Assembly (NCBI RefSeq): GCF_001422725.1
Contig: NZ_LMMA01000037.1
Coordinates: 104,927-168,926 of the forward strand
DNA: 64,000 nucleotides
Source of the DNA: Flavobacterium sp. Leaf82
GTDB lineage: Bacteria; Bacteroidota; Bacteroidia; Flavobacteriales; Flavobacteriaceae
Direction: 5' to 3'
The stretch's first letter is position 1. Every line of letters begins with the position of its first letter. Position numbers and translations under genes: made by a program. This document shows positions 6,400 to 14,760 of the stretch, piece by piece. The notes under the pieces are model-generated. The model did not search any database. It was given only the letters and a program-made list of their open reading frames with translations, and had not been told where the DNA came from.

Positions 6400-8595
6400 C
6401 TAATTCGCTACTTCACTAATAAATTTAATTCGCATTAAGCGTAATTCATCAATATCATAATCGCCATCGAATTCTTTAAGAGCTTCTTCGATTTTATCTG
6501 ATTCTGATTCCATGAAATAGTCATGAATTTCTTCTTGCTGATCGTCGTCAAGCATATCATCTACCCAATATTTAATATTAAGTTTGGTTCCTGCATATAC
6601 GATCATTTCCATTTCTTTGATCAAAGCATCCATCGAAAGTCCTTTTGCAGAAGCAATATCACTCAATGGTAATTTTCGATCTATATTCTGGATGATGTAT
6701 AATTTATTTGCCGAGTTTACTCCGGTAGATTTCACTACTAAATCATCTGGACGAATAATATCGTTATCTTCTACATAACGACTAATTAAGGTCACGAAAT
6801 CATTACCGTATTTTTTGGCTTTTCCTTCACCAACACCATGAATATTATACAGCTCTGTTAAAGTAATTGGATATTTTAAAGCCATATCTTCAAGAGAAGG
6901 ATCCTGAAAAACAACAAACGGAGGAACTCCCAGTTTCTTGGCCACTTTTTTACGCAGTTCACGAAGCATTCCCATTAGAACTTCATCAGCAGTTCCTGAT
7001 GATTTTGCAGCGGTTACGATTGCTTCATCTTCAGATTCATTGTATTCATGATCTTCTGACATCATAAATGAAACTGGATTTTTAATGAAGTTCAAACCTT
7101 CTTTTGTGATTTTTACAACGCCATAAGTTTCGATATCCTTAGATAAATATCCTGCCACTAAAACTTGTCGCAATAATGCCATCCAATATTTCTCGTCATG
7201 GTCTGAACCTGAACCAAAAAAGGATTGTGTATCTGTTTTATGTGCTTTAATTACAGCATTTATTCTACCTATTAATGTAAAGACAATTTCTTTTGACTTA
7301 TATATATGTTTGGTGTCACGAACAATTTCAAGTAATTTAACTGCCTGATCCTTCGCTTCGACTTTAGTTTTAGGATTACGAACGTTGTCGTCCATATCTG
7401 CTCCTTCTCCGGTTTCGCTGTCGAACTCTTCTCCAAAGTAATGCAATAAGAATTTTCGTCGCGACATTGAGGTTTCGGCGTAAGCCACGACTTCTTGTAA
7501 TAATGCAAAACCAATTTCTTGTTCTGCTACTGGTTTTCCGGACATGAATTTCTCCAGCTTTTCTACATCTTTATAGGAGTAGTAGGCTAAACAATGTCCT
7601 TCGCCTCCGTCACGTCCTGCACGGCCCGTTTCCTGATAATAACTTTCTAGTGATTTTGGAATATCGTGGTGAATTACAAAGCGAACGTCTGGTTTGTCAA
7701 TTCCCATACCAAAGGCAATTGTTGCTACAACTACGTCTACATCTTCCATCAAAAACATATCCTGATGTTTGGCTCGTGTTTTAGCATCTAAACCTGCGTG
7801 ATAAGGAACCGCGCTGATCCCGTTTACTTGTAAAACTTCGGCAATCGACTCGACTTTTTTACGGCTTAAGCAATAAATAATTCCGGACTTGCCTTTATGT
7901 TGTTTGATAAATCGAATAATATCCGATTCTATATTTTTAGTTTTTGTTCTAACCTCGTAGTATAAGTTTGGTCTGTTGAAAGATGCTTTGAAAGTATTTG
8001 CATCAGACATGTCGAGGTTTTTAAGAATATCTTCCTGAACTTTTGGTGTTGCAGTTGCGGTAAGTCCAATAATTGGCACCTGTCCCAATTGTTTGATAAT
8101 ATTTTTCAGATTTCGATACTCGGGTCTAAAATCATGACCCCATTCTGAAATACAATGTGCTTCATCAATAGCCACAAAAGAAATTGGTACACTTTGCAAA
8201 AAAGCCACATATTCTTCTTTTGTCAAAGATTCCGGCGCTACATACAAAAGTTTTGTCAAGCCAGAAGTAATGTCTTTTTTTACTTGTGCGATTTCTGTTT
8301 TTGTGAGAGAGGAATTTAACACGTGCGCAATTCCGTTTTCTGAAGAAAGGCTTCTGATTGCATCAACCTGGTTTTTCATCAAAGCAATCAAAGGAGAAAC
8401 AACAATTGCTGTTCCGTCCTGAATTAAAGCGGGTAATTGATAACAAAGAGACTTTCCACCGCCAGTAGGCATAATTACGAATGTATTCTTTTTACCTAAT
8501 ATACTCGTAATGACTTGCTCCTGCAAACCCTTAAATTGGCTAAAGCCGAAATACTTCTTTAATTCCTTGTGTATTTCAATTTCGTTTGAATTCAT
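6400..8595 (-). CDS. recQ: ATP-dependent DNA helicase RecQ
   Basis: This 731-residue 3'-5' helicase should act in recombination and stalled-fork repair. Helicase motifs are clear: motif I TGGGKS at 44-49, motif II DEAH at 144-147 and motif VI QETGRAGRDG at 321-330. An HRDC-like region with RELRKKVAKKLGVPP and a helix-hairpin-like GVGEGKAKKYG follows, then an unusual C-terminal extension of about 110 residues. The four zinc-binding cysteines expected between the helicase core and the winged helix are not present. Residues 376-405 have serine, glycine and aspartate there instead. The gene is complete and otherwise ordinary. It is divergent from kdsD. Confidence 0.95.
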   Translation of the reverse strand: MNSNEIEIHKELKKYFGFSQFKGLQEQVITSILGKKNTFVIMPTGGGKSLCYQLPALIQDGTAIVVSPLIALMKNQVDAIRSLSSENGIAHVLNSSLTKTEIAQVKKDITSGLTKLLYVAPESLTKEEYVAFLQSVPISFVAIDEAHCISEWGHDFRPEYRNLKNIIKQLGQVPIIGLTATATPKVQEDILKNLDMSDANTFKASFNRPNLYYEVRTKTKNIESDIIRFIKQHKGKSGIIYCLSRKKVESIAEVLQVNGISAVPYHAGLDAKTRAKHQDMFLMEDVDVVVATIAFGMGIDKPDVRFVIHHDIPKSLESYYQETGRAGRDGGEGHCLAYYSYKDVEKLEKFMSGKPVAEQEIGFALLQEVVAYAETSMSRRKFLLHYFGEEFDSETGEGADMDDNVRNPKTKVEAKDQAVKLLEIVRDTKHIYKSKEIVFTLIGRINAVIKAHKTDTQSFFGSGSDHDEKYWMALLRQVLVAGYLSKDIETYGVVKITKEGLNFIKNPVSFMMSEDHEYNESEDEAIVTAAKSSGTADEVLMGMLRELRKKVAKKLGVPPFVVFQDPSLEDMALKYPITLTELYNIHGVGEGKAKKYGNDFVTLISRYVEDNDIIRPDDLVVKSTGVNSANKLYIIQNIDRKLPLSDIASAKGLSMDALIKEMEMIVYAGTKLNIKYWVDDMLDDDQQEEIHDYFMESESDKIEEALKEFDGDYDIDELRLMRIKFISEVAN

Positions 8596-8619
8596 TCTTT
8601 ATATTAATGGTATTTTGTA

Positions 8620-8627
8620 TAAATTTG
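8620..8627 (+). promoter_or_regulatory. TAnnTTTG promoter core for kdsD-tatC
   Basis: TAAATTTG followed by C is a full match to the consensus. It lies 24 bases beyond the first base of recQ and 54 bases before the TTG start proposed for kdsD. Its position makes the more upstream in-frame start codons (TTG 8586, ATG 8607) unlikely. Confidence 0.6.
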
Positions 8628-8681
8628 CAACACATAAAGATACAACTTTCTTTTATACATACAAATTTTAAATATTCTGTT

Positions 8682-9647
8682 TTGATCACAAAAGAAAATA
8701 TATTGGCGATCGCCAAAAAAACCATACTCTCTGAAAGTGAAGCAATTACAAAGCTAATTGATTTTCTCGATGAAAATTTCTACGAAGCAACCCAACGTAT
8801 TTACGAAACAAAAGGCAGATTGATCGTTACGGGCATCGGAAAAAGCGCAATCATTGCTCAAAAAATGGTCGCTACTTTTAACTCGACCGGAACGCCATCT
8901 ATGTTTCTCCACGCCTCAGAAGCTATTCATGGCGACTTGGGAATGATTCAGAAAGAAGACATCATTATCTGTATTTCTAAAAGCGGAAACAGTCCTGAAA
9001 TAAAAGTTTTAGTACCGTTATTAAAACGTTTTGGAAATATTTTAATTGCCATTACAGGAAATATAACTTCATCACTTGCCAAAGGTTCAGACTACGTTTT
9101 GAACACAACTGTTGACATGGAAGCTTGCCCTATAAATCTGGCACCAACAAACAGCACAACAGCGCAACTTGTTATGGGTGACGCTCTTGCAGTTTGTTTG
9201 ATGGAAATGCGTGATTTTAAACCTGAAGATTTTGCGGTTTATCATCCGGGCGGCGCTTTAGGAAAAAAACTATTACTTCGTGTAAAAGATATGATCGAGC
9301 ATTCATTAAAACCTCAGGTTACTCCGGATACTTCAGTTAAAAAAGTTATTTTTGAGATCTCTGAAAAAAGATTAGGTGTAACAGCCGTAATCGAAAATGA
9401 AAAAATTATAGGAATTATTACTGACGGAGACATCCGAAGAATGCTAAATGACGTAGATACTATTGCTGACTTAACGGCAAAAGATATTATGTCAAAAAAT
9501 CCTAAATCAGTATCTTCAGAAACCATGGCGGTTGACGCTTTGAATATTTTAGAAGATTTTTCTATTACGCAGCTTATTGTTTCAGATAACGGAGCGTACA
9601 AAGGAGTATTACACTTACATGACATTTTAAAAGAAGGAATCGTATAA
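8682..9647 (+). CDS. kdsD: Arabinose-5-phosphate isomerase (KpsF/GutQ type)
   Basis: This 321-residue enzyme should interconvert ribulose-5-phosphate and arabinose-5-phosphate, the first committed step to Kdo for lipid A. An N-terminal SIS domain (about 20-170) shows TGIGKSA near 50-56, HGDLG at 83-87 and SKSGNSPE at 99-106. Two CBS domains fill residues 200-321. I place the start at TTG 8682 (reading MITKENILAIAKK) because a promoter core sits at 8620-8627, so earlier in-frame codons would precede transcription. It shares one base with tatC (TAATG), so the two are translationally coupled. Its family partners are in Kdo and LPS synthesis, which fits lptB four genes on. Confidence 0.9.
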   Translation: MITKENILAIAKKTILSESEAITKLIDFLDENFYEATQRIYETKGRLIVTGIGKSAIIAQKMVATFNSTGTPSMFLHASEAIHGDLGMIQKEDIIICISKSGNSPEIKVLVPLLKRFGNILIAITGNITSSLAKGSDYVLNTTVDMEACPINLAPTNSTTAQLVMGDALAVCLMEMRDFKPEDFAVYHPGGALGKKLLLRVKDMIEHSLKPQVTPDTSVKKVIFEISEKRLGVTAVIENEKIIGIITDGDIRRMLNDVDTIADLTAKDIMSKNPKSVSSETMAVDALNILEDFSITQLIVSDNGAYKGVLHLHDILKEGIV

Positions 9648-10462
9648 TGGCAAAAAAGAACCTTGGCGAGATGTCATTTTTAGACCATCTTGAAGAACTT
9701 AGATGGTTATTAGTTAGAAGTACAATTGCAATATGTATTATGGCATTTGTTACTTATTTTATCAGTGATTATTTATTTGATCAGATTATTTTAGGACCAA
9801 TAAGACCTACTTTTTTTACTTATGTCTGGTTTTGTGACTTATCACATCAACTGGGTTTTGCAGAAAGTATTTGTATTACTGAACTAAACTTTATTATTCA
9901 GAATACAGAAATGGAAGGACAGGTTAACATATTTGTCTGGATGTGTCTTTTAGCTGGTTTTATCCTGAGTTTTCCTTATATTTTATGGGAACTCTGGAAA
10001 TTTATTAGCCCGGCATTATATGAGAAAGAACGTAAAAATGCTAAATTATTTATTTTCACTTCTTCGTTGCTTTTCTTTTTAGGAGTATTGTTTGGATACT
10101 TTGTAGTAATCCCAATGTCAGTGAATTTCGTAGCCACGTTCTCTGTGAGTGATGTTGTAAAAAATCAATTTACATTAGATTCCTATATGGGAATGGTAAA
10201 AACGAGTATTCTTGCCAGCGGATTATTTTTTGAATTGCCAATTATCATTTATTTCCTTACTAAATTAGGATTAGTAACTCCTGATTTCCTGAGAAAATAT
10301 TGGAAATATGCCGTTGTAATCATTTTAATCATAGCTGCAATTGTAACTCCTCCGGATGTTGTGAGTCAAACAATTGTTGCGATACCAATGTTGCTTATTT
10401 ACGAAGTGAGTATCCTTATTTCGAGGATTGTTTATAAAAATAAATTGAAAGAAAATGTCTGA
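9647..10462 (+). CDS. tatC: Twin-arginine translocase subunit TatC
   Basis: This 271-residue inner-membrane protein is the receptor of the Tat export pathway for folded proteins. The N-terminal signature FLDHLEELRW at 11-20 contains the essential HLEELR. About six hydrophobic segments follow, including one with PYILWELWKFISPALYEKERK, a conserved TatC loop. The length is typical for Bacteroidota TatC. It overlaps kdsD by one base and the next gene by eight. No tatA/B gene is visible, so the other subunits must be encoded elsewhere. Confidence 0.95.
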   Translation: MAKKNLGEMSFLDHLEELRWLLVRSTIAICIMAFVTYFISDYLFDQIILGPIRPTFFTYVWFCDLSHQLGFAESICITELNFIIQNTEMEGQVNIFVWMCLLAGFILSFPYILWELWKFISPALYEKERKNAKLFIFTSSLLFFLGVLFGYFVVIPMSVNFVATFSVSDVVKNQFTLDSYMGMVKTSILASGLFFELPIIIYFLTKLGLVTPDFLRKYWKYAVVIILIIAAIVTPPDVVSQTIVAIPMLLIYEVSILISRIVYKNKLKENV

Positions 10463-10808
10463 TATTATACAGGAATTTAACGACTATCGTTCTAAAATGA
10501 ACGAAAAATTATTAGCTGACAATAATAAAATTGTAAAGCGAATTTTTAATCTTGACACTAATGCTTATGCTCCGGGAGCTCTTGATGTAAAAACTAAAGA
10601 ACTTTTAGGATTAGTAGCTTCAGCAGTTTTACGTTGTGATGATTGTGTAAAATATCACTTAGAAACGAGCCATAAAGAAGGAGTTACAAAAGAAGAAATG
10701 ATGGAAGCAATGGGAATCGCAACTTTGGTTGGAGGAACAATTGTAATACCTCATTTGCGCAGAGCATACGAATTCTGGGAAGCTCTGGAAGAAGAAGCTG
10801 CTAATTAG
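10455..10808 (+). CDS. Carboxymuconolactone decarboxylase-family (AhpD-like) protein
   Basis: This 117-residue helical protein has the redox-type motif LRCDDCVKYHLE, with C61, C64 and H68 in the arrangement of AhpD-like peroxidase reductases. Family members are either true decarboxylases or thiol-disulfide proteins. The CxxC favours a redox or peroxide-detoxification role. It overlaps tatC by eight bases and lies in the kdsD-tatC unit. The specific partner is unknown. Confidence 0.9.
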   Translation: MSDIIQEFNDYRSKMNEKLLADNNKIVKRIFNLDTNAYAPGALDVKTKELLGLVASAVLRCDDCVKYHLETSHKEGVTKEEMMEAMGIATLVGGTIVIPHLRRAYEFWEALEEEAAN

Positions 10809-11027
10809 AAAATGTACCAATTTGATAATTAGATCATTTCCTGAAATACTCTAATTCTTGAATTCCGGAATACAAATTCTAAATTTTGAAACGCAATAAT
10901 TTGTTAATTGATTTACCGAATTGATTATTTTACATTTATTTTGCCTTTCAAATAAAATCATAAAATTGAATTTGAGGTAGTTTTGAATTATCTCATTTTC
11001 TAATTATCTAATTATCCAATTGAAAAA
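10809..11027. repeat. 219-bp spacer bracketed by an imperfect 17-bp inverted repeat
   Basis: CAATTTGATAATTAGAT at 10818-10834 is the inverse of 11006-11022 with one mismatch. The region between is AT-rich and without a usable open frame. A further TAATTATC word is repeated at the right side. No full TAnnTTTG match was found before lptB. The arms could be a dispersed AT-rich repeat. I see no target duplication or transposase. Confidence 0.45.
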
Positions 11028-11768
11028 ATGAAGCTAAGAGCCGATAATTTAATCAAAACCTACAAAGGTCGAAGCGTTGTAAAAGGAATTTCTGTTGAAG
11101 TTAATCAAGGAGAAATCGTTGGGCTTTTGGGACCAAATGGTGCTGGAAAAACGACTTCATTTTATATGATTGTAGGATTGGTAAAGCCAAATTCAGGAAA
11201 TATTTATCTTGATGATTTAGACATTACCGATTATCCAATGTACAAGCGTGCACAACAAGGAATTGGTTATTTAGCACAGGAAGCTTCGGTTTTCAGAAAA
11301 TTAAGCATCGAAGATAACATCTTGAGTGTTTTGCAATTGACTAAACTTTCTAAGGAAGAACAAATTGCAAAAATGGAAAGCTTGATTGAAGAATTTAGTC
11401 TGGAACATATTCGTACGAACAGAGGTGATTTACTTTCCGGAGGAGAACGTCGTCGTACCGAAATTGCACGTGCTCTGGCAACAGATCCTAAGTTTATTTT
11501 ATTAGATGAACCGTTTGCGGGGGTTGACCCTGTTGCAGTTGAGGATATCCAGAGAATTGTTGCTCAGTTAAAAAATAAAAACATCGGAATTCTAATTACA
11601 GATCACAACGTTCAGGAAACTTTAGCGATCACTGATAAAACATACTTAATGTTTGAAGGTGGAATTTTGAAAGCAGGAATCCCGGAAGAATTAGTCGAAG
11701 ATGAAATGGTTCGCCGTGTTTACTTAGGTCAAAACTTCGAGCTTCGTAAAAAGAAACTTGAATTCTAG
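11028..11768 (+). CDS. lptB: LPS export ABC transporter ATP-binding protein LptB
   Basis: This 246-residue ATPase should power LPS extraction from the inner membrane with LptF/G and pass it to the Lpt bridge. Walker A GPNGAGKTT is at 35-43, the ABC signature LLSGGE at 135-140, Walker B ILLDEP near 157-162 and the switch histidine H193 in ITDHNV. The sequence around FAGVDPVAVEDIQ matches LptB rather than generic importers. It ends at a convergent junction with the GH25 gene. Its closeness to kdsD and to the long polysaccharide locus fits LPS assembly. Confidence 0.95.
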   Translation: MKLRADNLIKTYKGRSVVKGISVEVNQGEIVGLLGPNGAGKTTSFYMIVGLVKPNSGNIYLDDLDITDYPMYKRAQQGIGYLAQEASVFRKLSIEDNILSVLQLTKLSKEEQIAKMESLIEEFSLEHIRTNRGDLLSGGERRRTEIARALATDPKFILLDEPFAGVDPVAVEDIQRIVAQLKNKNIGILITDHNVQETLAITDKTYLMFEGGILKAGIPEELVEDEMVRRVYLGQNFELRKKKLEF

Positions 11769-11778
11769 AAAAAGTATA

Positions 11779-11861
11779 CAGTCCCAGTTTACAGTTTACA
11801 GTCGCAGTTTACAGTTCTCACTTTGACTGAATACTGTAAACTGAGACTGCGACTGGGACTG
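11779..11861. repeat. CAGTNNN heptad hairpin between convergent genes
   Basis: Nested perfect pairings are 11805-11815 with 11833-11843 (CAGTTTACAGT), 11799-11808 with 11846-11855 (CAGTCGCAGT), and 11779-11788 with 11852-11861 (CAGTCCCAGT). The left side is a run of 7-base units CAGTCCC, CAGTTTA, CAGTTTA and CAGTCGC. It separates lptB from the GH25 gene and may serve as a bidirectional terminator. Confidence 0.8.
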
Positions 11862-11880
11862 AAATACTGCGATTGAAAAG

Positions 11881-12738
11881 CTATTCAACTGTAATAAATT
11901 GCAATTGCTCTAGATCACCGTTATAAATATTTACATCTACGCGATGTTTGATTCCGGGCAATGATGCTTTTTCTGTAAATTGCCAAAAAAGCCAATCGTC
12001 TTCGATTTTCTCTCTGTAAAAATTGTAATTGGCAATCCAGAATAGGTATTCTCCAAATTCTTCTTTCAGGAAATCACTATAATAACGTTCGCCTGTATAA
12101 ATAATTGGTCGAACCTGATAATGTGCTTCTACTTTATTCAACCAACGTTTTAAACCTTTTTTTAAACTATCCAAAGATTGGTTCTTTGGTAATTTCTCGA
12201 TATCTAAAACTGGTGGCAAATCGCCTTTTTGCAATTTTACAGTTTTAATAAAAAGATCTGCCTGCTCAATTGAGTTTTCATTTGGACGGTAATAATGATA
12301 AGCACCACGAATGATTTTATGTTCTTTTGCGCCTTCCCAATTTTTTTTAAACTGCCTGTCTACTCTGTCATTTCCTGCAGTTGCACGAACAAAAACAAAT
12401 TTTACAGGATATTTTTCATCCAGAACCTCGACTTCATCCCATTGTACTTTACCCTGAAATTCAGACACATCGATCCCTATTACTTTTCCTTTATGATTTT
12501 CAAGGACTTTAATATTTCGAACATCAGACAAATGCTTATCAACGGCATCTTCGTCTAAAACTTTACTGGATTTAAAGCCAAGATAATATGCCAGTCCATC
12601 ACGATAATGATAAACTGCCACAAAAAAAAGCAAAACAAAAAATGAATAAATAATAAAACGAATTGCTCTTACTAAAACCGATTTTTGAGGTTGCGATTTT
12701 CTGGAATAAGAAGTTCGTCTTGTCGTTTTTCTTGCCAT
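11881..12738 (-). CDS. Membrane-anchored GH25 muramidase
   Basis: This 285-residue protein has a basic N-terminus, one membrane segment at about 22-44 and a GH25 lysozyme domain from about 86 to the end. GIDVSEFQGKVQW at 88-100 gives the first catalytic-pocket aspartate D90. FVRATAG and the PPVLDIEKLP segment (D179, E181) supply the acidic residues expected in the GH25 barrel. It probably cleaves peptidoglycan from the periplasmic side of the inner membrane. It starts 10 bases after pssA and is likely in the same transcript. Confidence 0.9.
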   Translation of the reverse strand: MARKTTRRTSYSRKSQPQKSVLVRAIRFIIYSFFVLLFFVAVYHYRDGLAYYLGFKSSKVLDEDAVDKHLSDVRNIKVLENHKGKVIGIDVSEFQGKVQWDEVEVLDEKYPVKFVFVRATAGNDRVDRQFKKNWEGAKEHKIIRGAYHYYRPNENSIEQADLFIKTVKLQKGDLPPVLDIEKLPKNQSLDSLKKGLKRWLNKVEAHYQVRPIIYTGERYYSDFLKEEFGEYLFWIANYNFYREKIEDDWLFWQFTEKASLPGIKHRVDVNIYNGDLEQLQFITVE

Positions 12739-12748
12739 TCGAATAAAT

Positions 12749-13465
12749 CTACTTTTTCAAAAATATATTATTCACAACTGATAATAATACATAAAAAATG
12801 ATAATCAACGGGATTGCCATGTATTGAAGTGTTATTACAAGAAGTAATGAAATCAATAAAAATACGATTTGAAGCACATTATCTTTTACTGTGAATTTCT
12901 TGATTTTTAGGGCAAATAAAGGAATTTCGGCATTTAAAATATAAGCACTACATAATGTAATTATTAATAAAACCCAGTGATTACTTAAAATTTCGAAAAT
13001 CATTAAGGAATCCGAATATTCAATAACCAAAGGAAGACTCAGAATAAACAGCGCATTTGCAGGAGTTGGCAAACCAATAAAAGAATCCGTTTGACGGGTA
13101 TCTATATTAAAGTTTGCTAATCTGTAGCAAGAACCCAAGGTTACGATAAATCCTAAAAAAGGAATAAATACTGACCCAACTACCTCGTGAGGATTTGCAC
13201 TTTTTACAAACAAACTATACATTACATAACCAGGCACAACCCCGCTTGTAACCATATCTGCCAATGAATCTAATTGCAGTCCAAGCGGACTTGAAACTTT
13301 GAATAATCTGGCAAAAAAGCCATCAAAAAAATCAAAAAAGATTCCTAAACAAACCATATAAAAAGCCATTAAATAATCGGCTTGAGAAACAAAAACAACG
13401 GCGATGCAACCACAAAACAAATTGATTAATGTGATTAAATTAGGAATATGCTTTTTTACATTCAT
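12749..13465 (-). CDS. pssA: CDP-diacylglycerol-serine O-phosphatidyltransferase
   Basis: This 238-residue polytopic membrane enzyme makes phosphatidylserine, the precursor of phosphatidylethanolamine. The CDP-alcohol phosphotransferase signature is complete: D45, D48-G49, A52-R53, G62, D66 and D70 in FDFFDGFFARLFKV ... LGLQLDSLAD. The remaining sequence is a series of hydrophobic segments. The length and lack of a phospholipase-D motif place it in the type II (Bacillus-like) class. A TAAATTTG promoter core lies 30 bases before the ATG. It leads a unit with the GH25 gene. Confidence 0.94.
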   Translation of the reverse strand: MNVKKHIPNLITLINLFCGCIAVVFVSQADYLMAFYMVCLGIFFDFFDGFFARLFKVSSPLGLQLDSLADMVTSGVVPGYVMYSLFVKSANPHEVVGSVFIPFLGFIVTLGSCYRLANFNIDTRQTDSFIGLPTPANALFILSLPLVIEYSDSLMIFEILSNHWVLLIITLCSAYILNAEIPLFALKIKKFTVKDNVLQIVFLLISLLLVITLQYMAIPLIIIFYVLLSVVNNIFLKK

Positions 13466-13494
13466 GTTTTATATAATTTGATAATGACAGGGAA

Positions 13495-13502
13495 CAAATT
13501 TA
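13495..13502 (-). promoter_or_regulatory. TAnnTTTG promoter core for pssA
   Basis: On the minus strand the bases read TAAATTTG, a full match to the Bacteroidota -7 consensus, 30 bases before the pssA ATG, giving a predicted short leader. Confidence 0.55.
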
Positions 13503-13607
13503 GCATAATAACTGCATGTAAGAGGAGTTTTTGCAAGAGTTTTTTATTTGAAATTTCGAGTTTCGCATTATTTATCAAAAGGAATAAATTTGCTGAGTAA
13601 AATATTA

Positions 13608-13615
13608 TATTTTTG
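13608..13615 (+). promoter_or_regulatory. TAnnTTTG promoter core for the PorV-family/Lnb unit
   Basis: TATTTTTG matches the consensus 41 bases before the TTG start at 13657. A second full match, TAAATTTG, lies at 13585-13592. Either or both could be used. Confidence 0.5.
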
Positions 13616-13656
13616 GTAAAAATTAAAACAGACTTCGGTTTGCTAAAAAATATCCG

Positions 13657-14724
13657 TTGAAGAAAACATTTGTGCTTTTATTATTTTGGTGTTATACAGT
13701 ACAGTATGCGCAAACTGCTCGAAAATATTCGAATGAATTTATGAATATTGGTGTAGATGCTGCTGCGTTAGGTATGTCCAGCGCGGTGACTGCTTCGACA
13801 AATGATGTAAACTCTGTTTATTGGAATCCCGCTGGATTAACCAATCTCGAAGATCATCAAATATCATTAATGCACGCCAATTATTTTGCAAATATTGCAC
13901 AATATAATTACATAGGTTATGCAAGTCCAATTGATGACAGGAGCGCCTGGGGAATTTCGATGATTCGTTTTGGTGTTGATGACATTATGGATACAACGCA
14001 ATTAATCGACAATCAGGGAAATATTGACTATAATAGAATTAGTTTATTCTCGACTGCAGATTATGGTTTTACTTTTTCATATGCGCGAAAATTACCTGTT
14101 GAGGGATTTCAATATGGTGTAAATGCAAAAATAATAAGAAGGGTTATTGGTAAATTTGCTAATTCCTGGGGTTTTGGTTTTGATGTGGGACTTCAGTTTG
14201 AACGCAATAACTGGAAATTCGGATTAATGCTACGAGATATTACAACCACTTATAATGTCTGGAATATCGATGAAGAAGAGTATGCAAAGATTGCCAATGC
14301 GATTCCGGGAGAAAATAATGAATTACCGGAAAGCACTGAAATAACTTTGCCGAAAGCACAATTGGGGGTTTCAAGAAAGTTTGAATTTCATAATGATTAC
14401 AGCCTTTTGGTTGCTACTAACCTGAACATGCGTTTTGAACAAACTAATGATATCATCTCTACAAAAACAGTAAGTATTGATCCTGCTTTAGGATTCGAAT
14501 TTGGTTATACTGATCTTGTATTTTTGAGAGCCGGAGCAGGAAATTTTCAGAATGTAACACAATTAGACAATACTGAAAAAGTAAATTTTCAACCTAATAT
14601 TGGTTTGGGATTTAAATATAAAGGTATTCAGGTTGATTATGCTTTAACTGACTTAGGAAACCAAAGTACCGCTTTGTATTCAAATATTTTTTCTTTAAAA
14701 GTAGATTTAGGTATCTTTAGATAA
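13657..14724 (+). CDS. PorV/PorQ-family outer-membrane protein
   Basis: This 355-residue protein has a signal peptide (MKKTFVLLLFWCYTVQYAQ) and a FadL-like beta-barrel pattern with many alternating aromatic strands. The early segment AAALGMSSAVTASTNDVNSVYWNPAGL is characteristic of the PorV/PorQ family. These proteins act with the type IX secretion system, where PorV shuttles cargo to the sortase PorU. This paralog is not clearly the main PorV and may be the PorV2 type. The start is TTG at 13657, with no in-frame ATG that keeps the signal peptide. The Lnb-type gene follows 36 bases on. Confidence 0.83.
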   Translation: MKKTFVLLLFWCYTVQYAQTARKYSNEFMNIGVDAAALGMSSAVTASTNDVNSVYWNPAGLTNLEDHQISLMHANYFANIAQYNYIGYASPIDDRSAWGISMIRFGVDDIMDTTQLIDNQGNIDYNRISLFSTADYGFTFSYARKLPVEGFQYGVNAKIIRRVIGKFANSWGFGFDVGLQFERNNWKFGLMLRDITTTYNVWNIDEEEYAKIANAIPGENNELPESTEITLPKAQLGVSRKFEFHNDYSLLVATNLNMRFEQTNDIISTKTVSIDPALGFEFGYTDLVFLRAGAGNFQNVTQLDNTEKVNFQPNIGLGFKYKGIQVDYALTDLGNQSTALYSNIFSLKVDLGIFR

Positions 14725-14760
14725 AATTTACAAACCATAAACTTCTTAAAATTTTAAATC

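Noticed and set aside
10818..11022. Possible miniature transposable element
   Set aside because: The 17-bp inverted arms are AT-rich and imperfect, no target duplication is seen and no related transposase is present in the window. Kept only as a repeat.
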